A stretch of DNA of 64,000 nt from Kitagawia praeruptora (lineage: Eukaryota > Streptophyta > Magnoliopsida > Apiales > Apiaceae): NCBI GenBank assembly GCA_037693485.1, contig CM075345.1:111656001-111720000 (forward strand), read 5' to 3'. The notes beneath the pieces are model-generated. The model was not told where the DNA came from, ran no database searches, and saw nothing but the letters and a program-made list of their open reading frames with translations. Positions 54,510 through 64,000 of this stretch are shown here, piece by piece (position 1 is the stretch's first letter; every line of letters begins with the position of its first letter). Made by a program: the position numbers and the translations under genes.

Positions 54510-56540
54510 TTATTATTACTATTTATTTTTTTTTATTTTTTTTATTTTTCTTTTTAATCCCTAAACCCTATTACCTTCTCAAAAAAAAAAAAATTCTTTT
54601 TCACATTAAAATTCTTCAATCCATCCTATCATTCCATTATCTATATATACCCATACATACACACCCAATTCATTCTTTTCATCCTCTGCATCTCTAAAAA
54701 TTCAAGTTTGGGGGAATATTAGTACAAGTTCTCCTCTTTGATTCGTAGTTGGGATATCTCTTCTCTATTTTATTTTTTATTACGAATTTGTGTTCTTGTA
54801 AATTGGGGATTTTGTATTAATTTTGTTCATTGGGTATTTTTGGTAGGATATTTCTTGGTGGTTGTTGGTGGTGCGTGGGTGGCTCCTAAGCAAATGAGGG
54901 ATGGTTTTCACACCCAACACCTTGATTCCAGGGGAGTTTTCTTTCTTTTCTTTTTAGTGTAGTTTTATTTTGTTTTTAGTTGTAGTTTTGTATCTTGTTC
55001 ATTAGTTCATTGGGGACAATGAACCGCTTAAGTGTGGGGAGGTGTTCTCAACGTAGTGTATTACTTGTTTAAAAAAAAAAAAATCCAAAAAAAAAAAAAT
55101 ATTTAAAAATACCAAAAATAATTCTAGCCATGCAATTTGATTAGTTGTTGTATTTTTCTTGATACACCCATGCATGCTTAGGAATCTTGTGTTTATGGAC
55201 GCTTTTGTATGAGAAGTGACGTGCTTTGTTCTTGTGCACACACTTACACTAGCAAGTTGAAGCTGGTAGACTTAATTGGATGTTGTAAGTGATTAGAATG
55301 ACATGAATATGTGCAAGATGACTTGGTTTTCATGCTTTGAGTACAAGTGGGTGCGTTAGAGAGTCTTGTTACCTGGGATTGAGTATGTTTTGTCACACCA
55401 AGTGAGTTTTGAGCCTATATGCATATCTTTTGCATGATTTTTCGTTTGATTGAGTGTCCACATGTTGTTTACATTGCTAGCACTTACTTGAGATCTTTCT
55501 TGAAATGCATGACATTACTTGATGATGAGATGATAAAGGCACTTAGGTTTAACCTCGTGTTTCCCATATTTCCACACCATTTATACATGATCAATTAGTT
55601 AACCCGTTGAGCTTAATCCTATTCTTTCGGTGACACACTACATTACTTGCCATTATCCTTTTTATTCTATTGGCCTTACATTGAATTTGAACCTAAATTG
55701 TCAAAGGCTAGTATCGTGCTTAAGGGAGTAATAAGATGTTCATAAAAGGGGTTTTATTGATGATCATACTTTTGGGGAATATTGATTTTGGGTTGATGCT
55801 TGCTAGTCGAAATTCATAATAATATCTATGGATCATTGTGCTTATTCCTTAGCTCTCAGAAAAAAAAAGAAAAAAAAAAGAAAAAAAAACAAGAAAAAAA
55901 AGAAAAAAAAAAGAAAAAAAAATAAATCTGAGAGCATTCTTATGTTTGTATGAATTCTTCTTCATTCGACTAGTCAAGTTATTATGTAAGGGTTATTGAA
56001 AAATCCAAGTGTGGGGAAGTATTTGTTCTAATAGAAAGGGAATTGGATAATGATTATTGTTGGGTACTAGCTTTTGACATTAACCTGTTTTAGCTTTACT
56101 TGACATACCTGGTCCCTAGCCCCTGCTACAACCCGAATAAAGACCTTTTGATTGTCGTCAGTGATGTATGTTGTGTTGAGAGTGTGATTGATTGCGAGTG
56201 TCAAGTTGTGTTTATGATTTTGTTGGAATTGAGTGATACACTTAACCTTGTTTTTGAGTGAATATTCGTTTTTGAGTGAAAGGTGAGTTATTACTTGTTT
56301 TGGCATAGGAGATCCAGGTTTAGACTTAAAGATGTATTTCTTGTGGGCTTAGCATGATTACCAACGATTTTTACACTTGACATGAATTTTTATGACCTTC
56401 TGCATGTTGGTTGAGTAGACTACGTGAATACTCGCACTTTCGACACTAAGACATCGTATGTTTGCTTTGATTCTTAAGTTGATGTGGCATGAGAGGACTT
56501 GTGTGTGTGGTGTTGTGTTAGCATTGATCTTTTGCATGGT
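54510..56540 (+). other. Athila 3' non-coding region
   Basis: There is no env-like gene; the frames seen are short. Polypurine-tract-like words recur at 54703-54716, 55028-55042 and 56006-56019, each close to AAGTGTGGGG. An A-rich block at 55858-55922 is bracketed by GCTCTCAGA and TCTGAGAGC, which pair as a stem. Confidence 0.6.
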
Positions 56541-56572
56541 TGGATGAATTTTGTGGGTACATTCACTATAAA

Positions 56573-56669
56573 CCCTCACGAGACAACACTCGTCCTACTA
56601 GGGCTGCCTAGGGGTTTAACGGCTTGTTGCATATGCTCAATGCAATCGTGTCATCTACGAAAGTGATGA
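56573..56669 (+). other. Conserved three-hairpin block in Athila 3' UTR
   Basis: Stem 1 pairs CCCT and ACGAG with CTCGT and AGGG (56573-56603). Stem 2 pairs GTTGCAT with ATGCAAT (56626-56646). Stem 3 pairs TCATC with GATGA (56651-56669). The same block with the same stems occurs at 1555-1650 in the Athila-lineage relic, where a T-A pair of stem 3 is C-G. It is the best-conserved part of the 3' UTR. Confidence 0.6.
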
Positions 56670-56720
56670 TTGTTAGGACTTAGTTTTTATTTCACTTATT
56701 TGCCCGAGGACGTGCAAATG

Positions 56721-56737
56721 CTAAGTGTGGGGATGTT
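56721..56737 (+). other. Athila polypurine tract
   Basis: CTAAGTGTGGGGATGTT directly precedes the 3' LTR. Confidence 0.75.
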
Positions 56738-58014
56738 TGATAGAGTATATTTTTATATATATTTTAGATGATTTTATTCTCATATTTATTGTGTTTTGCA
56801 TTGATTTGGATTTTTATTTAATACATTTTATTGTTTTATTGTAGGAAATAAAGAATTCATAACTTGGAAGGATTTGGAGCAAAAAGAGCTATTTTGGAGA
56901 TAAAATAGGAGAAAATTCGTATTATTGGGCTACACTGGCTGCCTGCACTGTTTGGGCCATATATTGAGTTCCAGAAGTCAGAATTTGACGATCTTACTGT
57001 CCACGCGAAGCTTGTGGAATTATCTTTAATTCAGAGGTGGTCCAGTAAGCAAAATCCAACTGGAAGAGCCCAGAAACAGAGGAGAAAAAGAAGTGACGAA
57101 TTTTACAAGAAAATCCTATTCAATTATGGATATCTTTTTGTAAATTGATTAGGATATTAAAAATACTTTTATTAGGAGATAGATATGAGATTTTATTAAG
57201 GAGTTTTATTATAAAAAGAAGGAGAGAACGTGGGAAGAGGGATAGACATATACAGACGTTTTTTTTACATAAGCTAGGGTTTTTGGTTTTTCTCTCTCCA
57301 TCTCTTCCTTTGTAAGCACTTGGTTTAATTTGGATCTTCATTGTTCTTCGTTAATACAAAGTTTGAGGTATTCTTTATTCTCTTGTTTTATTATTATATG
57401 TTTTACATGGCTTCTTTCATTATTCTTATTGTTTTTACTTCTACCATGAGTGAGTAGTTTAATTCTAGGGTATTAAGGGGAGCCATGTTTGCACCATGAT
57501 TTGGGCTTAATTTGATTAGTGTATTGATGGGTAAAGAGTAATTCTGATTGATATGTTATAATTCTTAATTTGTGTAATTGCGCAATATCACGGATTAATT
57601 GATTGCAATAGGAGTAATAGATCGAAAGATTTTACTACTAGAGGCTTACATACAATTAGCAGAATTGAAGGTGAGTGTGAAAACATCATTAGATATTCTG
57701 AGAGTGTTAATGCTTGAGAAAGATTAACCATTGCTTTAATTACTTAATCCCATTGAAAAGCTATATTTTTGTGATTTATTTGGTGTAAGCATGGTGAACC
57801 TGAATTGCCCTAGATCCTTTAATTAATTGATTTAAAACTTTGTTAAATTTGTTTTAGTAGTTAATAAAATTCTCAAACAATCGTTGTGACTAGAAACAAT
57901 TGATAGCAATTGAATTGAAACTGAAACTGTCTCCTTGAGGATTCGACCCGTATTTGCTAGTATCTACTACAATTGATACTGTGCGCTTGCGGTTAGGTAT
58001 AATTTGACATATCA
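56738..58014 (+). repeat. 3' LTR of Athila
   Basis: It is 1277 bp, about 1% different from the 5' LTR, and ends TGACATATCA followed by ACTAG at 58015. Confidence 0.94.
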
Positions 58015-58723
58015 ACTAGGACAGCGCCCTAGCCTCTTATGTTAAAAAAATACTGGACCGGCATCTCCCGGCCTCTTACGCCTCCAATATGAAGGAATCC
58101 GTAGAAAACATTTAGACAGAATCCCTCATAATAAAAACTTTTAAAACCTTTAAAACAATTCATTTTCAGTCCTTAAACTCACTGATAACATGTTAGCCTA
58201 GTATAAGGAATTTTAAAAACATATTTAAATAATTAAACCTTTTTAATGAGCAACAATAAGAGATTAAGGGTTAGGGAAGCATTCAATATAAGTAATCATA
58301 AATAACAAAGCAATAAGATTGAACTAAACATGGTATGGTTCAATAAAACAGAATCATACATCAACAAGGAAACATAAATCAATTAGGAAACAAAGCAATT
58401 ATTAAGATTCTAGAGATTGAACAACAATTTATAAGAAATTCATGGACTAAAGGAATCTAAACTTCAAATGAGAATTTGAGTTACTACATTGGTTATATAT
58501 CACAATTTTCAAATATTTATGAACTGATAAAATTCCGTAGTGAAGTTGAATCAACATGAAAGATTCATATATTCTAAAACGAACATTCAAGAAATTCTCA
58601 ATTACTCAAGTCTCACTCTTGTCGGCTAAGCACTCATAGGCTTTAGCTACCAAAACTGTCCTGACAATAATGAGTTTGAATAAATAAGAAGATCTCAATT
58701 CATTCTCGCTCTGATACCATTTC
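58015..58723 (-). mobile_element. Chromovirus-like relic, piece 3, with primer-binding site
   Basis: It continues the minus-strand relic from 41541. GCTCTGATACCA at 58708-58719 is the inverse of the initiator tRNA-Met site, four bases from an LTR end at 58724. No coding domain is visible. Whether pieces 1-2 and this primer-binding site belong to one element or two adjacent ones is unclear. Confidence 0.48.
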
Positions 58724-59930
58724 TGTAACACCCCCAGATCCGGGGTCCGGGATCGGGTCGTTACTGTCTCATTTTCCATGATTAACACTTGTCTTGAGTC
58801 CAAAATAAATAAGTAACATGCTGTGACCCCACAATAATATCCACACACACACACACAGTTATAGTCCCAGATATGAAATTGAAATAAGTCTCACATTACG
58901 GATCCACGAATATAAGTTATTACAGACCAAAAGGATCAAAAGTTTAAAAGTTTTGCCGTTGATTAACATTATTGATACATATAATTAAATTGGTAAACCA
59001 AAGGTTGCTGATCTATGCTACCTCAGCAATGGCAGCAATGATATCAGCGGGTAGTCCTGTGGGGCGGGTAATGTAATAACCCTAACTTTAGCAATGCTAC
59101 AGTGATCACATGAATAGTAAATTTTGAGGATTTAGGGAAATGGTATGTAAGTACTCTATAATTAAAACAGAAAATGAGTAAACAGAAACCATATTAGTGT
59201 TGTACAATGAAAATAAGTGACTCGAAATGACGATAGATTTCAGAAATTTCTGAATATGGATTTTGAGGATTTTGATTTCGAATAAGCTTCTATTGGATAT
59301 TAAGGAGCATGGAGATATTGAAGGAATTATATATATTGAGGAATTAGTGAATTAGAGTAAACTAAGGGATTATTAAGTTAAGGAAATACCAAAGGAATTT
59401 GGATTGTTAAAGGATTTCAGAACTACTGAGATAATGAGGTATATTCGAAACGAATCACAATTAGACGAGTATAGAAACCAAGCAACCAAGATTAGTAATA
59501 TAACAAGGATACATACCACGTTATTATTATCCAAAATTTCTAGCATAATACTTAGAAAAGAAAAACAAAAGAGATTATGAGATCATTAGGTTGATGTCAT
59601 CATCCACTAACTTGAATTTAAGGGTAGAATAGTCATTTAATGTGAAGATTTTTTCATAATTATCACCAAGGATCCACAAGACTCTAGAATTATCAAGATA
59701 TTATCCAAGATAAGAGCTAACCAACACAAAACAAATCTCATCTTCTTCGTTTCATCAAAATTCGTAAGTCACTATTCATCAAGAAAAAAATCAATTTCAA
59801 AACCCTAGCTAGAATATTATTTTTTTTGTTGTATCTATGCATTTTTTATGAATATTAGAGGAAGGAAATGGTAGAAAAATAATTAAATTTGAATTATTAA
59901 TTTTAAAATAGACAATGTCTGTGGGGCCCA
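58724..59930 (-). repeat. LTR relic, minus strand
   Basis: The plus strand starts TGTAACACCCCCAGATCC, so the minus strand ends ...GGGGGTGTTACA next to the primer-binding site. The far end is not clear, perhaps near 59800. A (CA)n run lies at 58842-58856. No coding sequence is seen. Confidence 0.5.
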
Positions 59931-59974
59931 CATGTGGGATCCACATAATTAATTAATAATTTTGCAAAATTATA

Positions 59975-60224
59975 ACATCTGAGGTAACATAGATTTGGTG
60001 TTGCTATAGAATTGCTTAGTGTGTTACCTTATAGGTCTATGGTAACGAATTTGCCTATGTTAGCTTATGTGTGTCGAGGTGTTACCTTAAACCGCAAAGG
60101 TTACATAGAACAAAACTATCCCAGCTAAGGTGTTACCTTAGCCTTTTTTTGGCCTTTGGTAACTTTTTTTAGGGTCTAAGGTAACACAGTCGTGGTGTTA
60201 CCGTAGGCTGTTTATGGCGTAGTG
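59975..60224. mobile_element. CACTA-type terminus with GGTGTTACCTTA repeats
   Basis: The segment ends TTTATGGCGTAGTG at 60224; inverted, this is CACTACGCCATAAA. Over the preceding 240 bases GGTAAC and GTTACC words recur at least nine times in both orientations, the strongest as AGGTGTTACCTTA near 60078 and 60131. No matching left end is in the window, so it is a fragment or the partner end has decayed. Confidence 0.62.
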
Positions 60225-60345
60225 GATGGTCGGCTCCAAGGTGGTCGGCCGTGGTGCCCCGTGCGCCGTGGTCGGCCGGGAGCTGGTCGGCCACGGCCCC
60301 TCGTGCGTCGTGGTCGATTGCCTCTCGGTTAGCTAGGCGATCCGG
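60225..60345. repeat. GC-rich GGTCGGCC repeats
   Basis: GGTCGGC recurs at about 60229, 60243, 60272 and 60286, with GTGCCCCGTGCG-type and CCCCTCGTGCG-type spacers. The composition is far above the local GC level. No coding evidence is seen. Confidence 0.65.
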
Positions 60346-60371
60346 ACGTGAAAACCCTCCGTGGTCTTGAG

Positions 60372-60640
60372 GATCAAGAATATTGATCTTGATCTCAAAT
60401 TTTTATTTTGGTCATTCGTGACTTTTGGGATCAAGGATCTTGATCTTGATCTCAAACTTTTATTTTGGTCATTCGTGACTTCTAGGATCAAGGATCTTGA
60501 TCTTGATCTCAAAGTTTTATTTTGGTCATTCGTGACTTCTAGGATCAAGGATCTTGATCTTGATCTCAAACTTTTATTTTGGTCATTCGTGACTTCTAGG
60601 ATCAAGGATCTTGATCTCAAACTATTATCATGGATCTAGA
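60372..60640. repeat. 57-bp minisatellite, nearly five copies
   Basis: GATCAAG(G/A)AT begins units at 60372, 60429, 60486, 60543 and 60600, each exactly 57 bp apart; the last is shortened. Because 57 is a multiple of three and the unit has no stop in one frame of each strand, both strands are open for about 90 codons (LDLDLK... on plus, RSRSRSLILEVTNDQNK on minus). I treat this as a repeat, not as genes. Confidence 0.93.
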
Positions 60641-61450
60641 ATCTAAAATCATCCGTGATCTTAAAATTTTGGATCTCGGACCTAAAATCATCCGTGTTCA
60701 AACGGCGCTAAACGGCACTAAACGGTGCTAGTCGACGCTAATGGTACTAAACGGTGCTAAATTTTAATTTCGGCTTCGTTCGTGCCTTGGCTCAGGATTG
60801 AAAATCAGTCTTGGTATGTTGATGGAGGTGTTTGCTATGCGAAGGGTTTCGTGAACCTTGAACTCAAACGACTTGTTTCTTAATCTTCGTGACCTTCCGG
60901 GCTTTAACTTGTTTTCTGAATCCTTGGTCTTAAGGTTATCATCAACCCTTGACTCTCATCCTTGTGATGAAATTCTTTAGTTCTTACCTCATCCTTGTTT
61001 CTCATGGAGGAGGTCTTCCTTCTCGGTTGATCATTCAGGTAGTTCACTTGCTCTTTAGCGCTTGACCTTAGGCCTAGTATGCCTTTGTTGGTTTTCAACC
61101 CTTTAGCTTGATTCTAGGTTTCCAACATTATTCTTATGCTCATATAACCTTTCTTAGGTCTCAACTTGACTGACGACTCTTGATTCGAGTCCTTAAACTC
61201 AAACGACAAGCTCGATTGGAGGCAGACAGCCTTGTTGGCCATCAAGACTTAAATTTTGTGTCGGGATTTGAGATTCAAGATTTTAAGTATGGAATGACAA
61301 AGGACCTCTTATCTCAACATTCTCACTAATAGTTTCTGTGTTTCTAAGGCATTATCAGGGAGCCAACCAGTCTCAAGATGAGCTTTAAGAGGGTCTATCC
61401 TTCAGCTTACATCAACTGGTGCTACCAATTTCGAATCGATGGTGGGGTCT
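60641..61450. other. Non-coding, decayed retroelement sequence
   Basis: AAACGGCACTAAACGGTGCTA-like 10-11 bp words repeat at 60701-60765. The rest has no recognisable domain on either strand. It lies downstream of the Tat pol fragment in that element's orientation, where integrase would be expected, but no integrase motif is seen. Confidence 0.4.
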
Positions 61451-63091
61451 TCAGGACTTGGAAGTAAAAACTTTGTGGGCTCTATTTTCTATCTCAGAAG
61501 AGGTGAACTTAAATAGGGCATCGGCCTTAATGTTCTCATTTCTTGGAATGTGCTCCTCATAGCGCTCATCATACTGAGTCATAACAGCCTTCACAACTCT
61601 CAAATACTTTGTCATACTTTCATCCTTAGCTTCAAATTCACCATTCACTTGCGAGACTACCAGTCTTGAATCTCCAAAAACTTTGAGGTTTTTGACCCTC
61701 AGTATTCTGGCCAAGCCCAATCCGGCTATCAAGGCTTCATATTCAGCTTCATTATTGGTAGTAGGAAAATCCAACTTCAAAGCATACTCAACTGTGAACC
61801 CATCAGGGCTTTGCAAAACCAAACCTGCACCACTAGATTTTGTTTTTGACGCTCCATCAAAATAGAGCACCCAATATTCCTTCTGATCAGCTACAAGTTC
61901 TTCATGTTTATCTCCACTTTCAGGGGTGGTTACTATCTTCTGCCCCCCGACTTCTTGGTTGTTAATGGTGCATTCAACCACGAAGTCAGCCAATGCCTGA
62001 GCCTTGATGGCTGTCCGAGGCTTATACTTGATATCAAACTCCCCAAGCTCTATGGCCCACTTGATTAGCCTTCCACTGGCCTTCGAGCTATGTAAAATAT
62101 TTCTCAACTACTGGTCCGTCAGGACTTCAATCTTGTGTGACTGAAAGTATGGTTGTAGCTTCCTCGAAGCTGTTATTAATGCCAATGCAAATTTTTCAAT
62201 GGGAGAGTAATTTAACTCAGTCCCGTGCAACACCTTGCTCACGTAGTAGATGGGTTTTTGAACCTTGTTCTCCTTCCGAATGAGGACGACACTCAGTGCT
62301 TGTTCAGATACCGCCAAATATAAGTAAAGAGTCTCCCTAGGACTAGGTTTGGCCAACAACGGGGCTTCAGCCATGTATTTCTTCAATTGTTCAAAGGCCT
62401 CTTGGCTTTCGGGTGTCCACTCAATGTTCTTCACCTTTTTCAATGCTTGAAAGAAAGGTAAGCATTTATCACCAGACTTGGAGATGAATCTTCCTAACGC
62501 TGCTACTCGGCCCATTAACTTTTGCACATCTCTTATTGAGAGTGGGGGCTCCATATCTAAAATTGCTTTGATCTTATCGGGGTTGGCTTCTATTCCTCTC
62601 TTTGAAACCATTAGACCCAAAAACTTTCCTGATTCAACGCCAAAAACACACTTGGCTGGATTCAACATCATCTTATGGTGCCTCGGCACTTTGAATGCCT
62701 CTCTGAGGTACTTAATGTGGCCTGCCGTGAATAGGCTCTTGGCGAACATATCATCAACATAGACCTCTATGGTTTTTCCAATTAGATGGGCAAATATCTT
62801 ATTCACCAATCGTTGGTAAGTAGCTCCTGCATTCTTTACACCAAAAGCCATAACAAGATAACAGAAAACACCAAAGTAAGTTATGAAAGATACCTTTGGG
62901 ATTTCATCCTTGTGCATCTTAATATGATTGTAGCCACTAAACCCATCCATGAAGCTCAACATCTCGTGTCCAGCTGTGGCATCTATCAACGTATCAATCC
63001 TTGGCAGAGGAAAACAATCCTTAGAACATGCATCATTTAAGTCAGTGAAGTCTATACACACCATCCACTTCCCATTTGCCTTCTTGACCAT
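61451..63091 (-). pseudogene. pol: Tat-lineage pol fragment (RT, RNase H, second RNase H)
   Basis: On the minus strand the frame opens with MVKKANGKWMVCIDFTDLN, then CFPLPRIDTLID, SFMDGFSGYNHI, AFGVKNAGATYQRLVNKIF and the catalytic YVDDMF. A Ty3-type RNase H with weak catalytic residues follows (YYVSKVLHG...VLTDQ). A single TAG (62108-62110) replaces the residue after TDQ. The frame then continues through LIKWAIELGEFDI and a second, complete RVT_3 RNase H with FDGASKTKSSGAG, NNEAEYEAL, GDSRLVVSQV and NIKADAL. The second RNase H is the hallmark of the Tat lineage. The N-terminal part of RT is missing and integrase does not follow. One stop in 540 codons suggests moderate age. Confidence 0.88.
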
Positions 63092-63548
63092 TGTTTAAGG
63101 TTCTCTATTGGTCTTCTACCTTAGATTCTCCATCCAAGTCTTTTTTGAAAACATTGAAGAGTGGCTAGTCCTTAGCCTCGACAGCCTTGCATGGCTTTGA
63201 TTGCCAGATGTCTTTTATCCTGGATCCTTCAAGGACTTGAAACACTTATTTGGTTGTGCTGTAACCTAACTCTGGACCCTTCAGAGTTTTATTTATGCGT
63301 TTGTTTCTTTCCATTCGTATATTCTTTTATTTTCGGTACTTGGTCATCTTTGACTTACACACATCAGGTGCTTGGTACATAAATAGAATCATAGAACAAA
63401 AAGCAAACTCGCATTAATAACATAAATGGGTTCAACCCTTACATAGAGTACTATTGTCCTACTCGGAGGGACATGCTCAGCATGGTTTCATCGAACCTTA
63501 TTTCTACTTCTACTAGATAAATATGAAGCTAAGTCCAACTTTGCAAGA
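63092..63548 (-). other. Non-coding spacer between Tat pol fragments
   Basis: No frame or domain is recognised on either strand. The RT N terminus expected here is absent, so the junction near 63091 marks a deletion or rearrangement. Confidence 0.4.
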
Positions 63549-64000
63549 CTAGGCCTGCATGGCTTGATTTTGTTTTTGATGCTTCATCAAAATAAAGCAC
63601 CCACTACTCCTTCTGGTCTTCTCATTCTTATTCTGAAGTTCACTTCCTGCTTGGGGTACTACCTCCTGCCCCCCGACTTCTTGGTTGCCCATGGTACATT
63701 CAACCACGAAGTAAGTTAACGCTTTAGCCTCAATGGGTATTCGAGGCTTCTGTGTGATGTCCTCTACTAGCCTTTCTCGGTGTTCCTTGTTATTGCGGAC
63801 ATCCATGTCTTCAATCGAAGGGACCTGCCCCCCGACTCCGTCAGGCCTTAACGCGGCTACATAACAGCTTCGTGCCATCTTTTGATCACCTTTATGTTCT
63901 CCAACACCATTCCTGGTTGGGAACTTGATCTTCGTATGATAAGTTGAGGCAACAGCCTTGAATGCATAAAGTCCAATACTCCCAAGGATAGCGTTGTACG
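63549..64000 (-). pseudogene. Second Tat pol fragment, rearranged, off window edge
   Basis: Entering from the window edge, the minus strand reads YNAILGSIGLYAFKAVASTYH and KFPTRNGVGEHKGDQKMARSCY, the end of the Tat protease and linker to RT, then an IEDMDVRNNKEHR block. It is then joined directly to PIEAKALTYFVVECTMGNQEVGG, which belongs to the linker before the second RNase H (a diverged repeat of 61960-62010), skipping the whole RT. After a frameshift the FDGAS block follows as CFILMKHQ. The fragment is a deletion product. Confidence 0.8.

Larger units (their letters stand above)
41542..58014 (+). mobile_element. Complete Athila (Ty3/gypsy) element with nested insertions
   Basis: LTRs at 41542-42817 and 56738-58014 differ at roughly a dozen sites by eye (about 1%). 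ACTAG flanks both ends (41537-41541, 58015-58019). A tRNA-Asp-type primer-binding site, a gag-pol gene and a long 3' non-coding region with a final polypurine tract are present. The FMDDFSVYG reverse-transcriptase motif and the NxELNELR-type integrase tail are Athila signatures. No env-like gene is seen after pol. Without the 5.3-kb insertion at 44132-49402 the element is about 11.2 kb. Three in-frame stops are the only lesions in gag-pol, so this is a young but defective copy. Confidence 0.95.

Noticed and set aside
54738..54962. Hydrophobic 74-codon frame as an Athila env gene
   Set aside because: It is far too short, lacks a signal-plus-anchor layout, and lies in UTR-type sequence with polypurine-like tracts.
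60333..60639. Two overlapping repeat-protein frames on opposite strands
   Set aside because: Both come from a 57-bp tandem repeat whose period keeps frame; there is no start context or domain.

Overview
This is plant nuclear DNA made almost entirely of transposable elements, probably pericentromeric or other gene-poor heterochromatin of a eudicot. The base composition is AT-rich. The element families are plant ones: Athila, Tat, Sirevirus and Tekay-like LTR retrotransposons, an L1-type LINE with an RNase H domain, CACTA transposons and a Stowaway-like MITE. I find no convincing intact host gene, tRNA or rRNA. No taxon can be fixed from the sequence alone. All LTR and target-site calls below come from reading the repeats by eye.

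Layout. 1-1210 is the end of a CACTA element. 1211-3435 is the 3' end (UTR plus LTR) of a decayed Athila-lineage element. 3440-6350 is a decayed LINE, followed by a broken RNase H-like gene (6695-7316). A Stowaway-like MITE (7510-15050) is split by a complete young LTR element, 7526-14771 (target duplication CCTCT), which carries an open gag gene but no pol. 15108-18249 is a 3.1-kb solo LTR (duplication ATAAG). 18255-21430 is AT-rich with a duplicated exon-like segment. 21430-27802 is a minus-strand Athila-like relic split by a CACTA element (21714-26381, duplication TAT), which in turn holds a retroposed LINE derivative (24139-24904, 16-bp duplication).

27803 to about 59900 is a minus-strand chromovirus-like relic broken by two complete elements. 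One is a 12.9-kb Sirevirus (27915-40855, duplication GGTAT) with decayed gag, pol and an env-position gene. The other is a 16.5-kb Athila (41542-58014, duplication ACTAG). The Athila gag is itself interrupted at 44132-49402 by a composite insertion flanked by GCAGT. That insertion is a Tekay-like element reduced to two 2.2-kb LTRs around a 168-bp interior, followed by a 683-bp TRIM on the opposite strand. 59975-60224 is another CACTA-type end, 60225-60765 holds minisatellites, and 61451-64000 carries minus-strand Tat pol fragments that run off the window.

How the parts work together. Both small non-autonomous units keep the cis signals for retrotransposition (promoter, primer-binding site, polypurine tract, LTR ends) but no enzymes, so they must use proteins made elsewhere. 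The gag-only element supplies a capsid protein but needs pol in trans. The most unusual signals are: a U6-snRNA-type promoter layout (USE and TATA 24 nt apart) in the TRIM LTR; the composite Tekay/TRIM insertion that shares one target duplication; a three-hairpin 3'-UTR block conserved between two Athila-lineage copies with a compensatory base change; and the degenerate GGATTCAC...GTGCCC arrays in the gag-only element.
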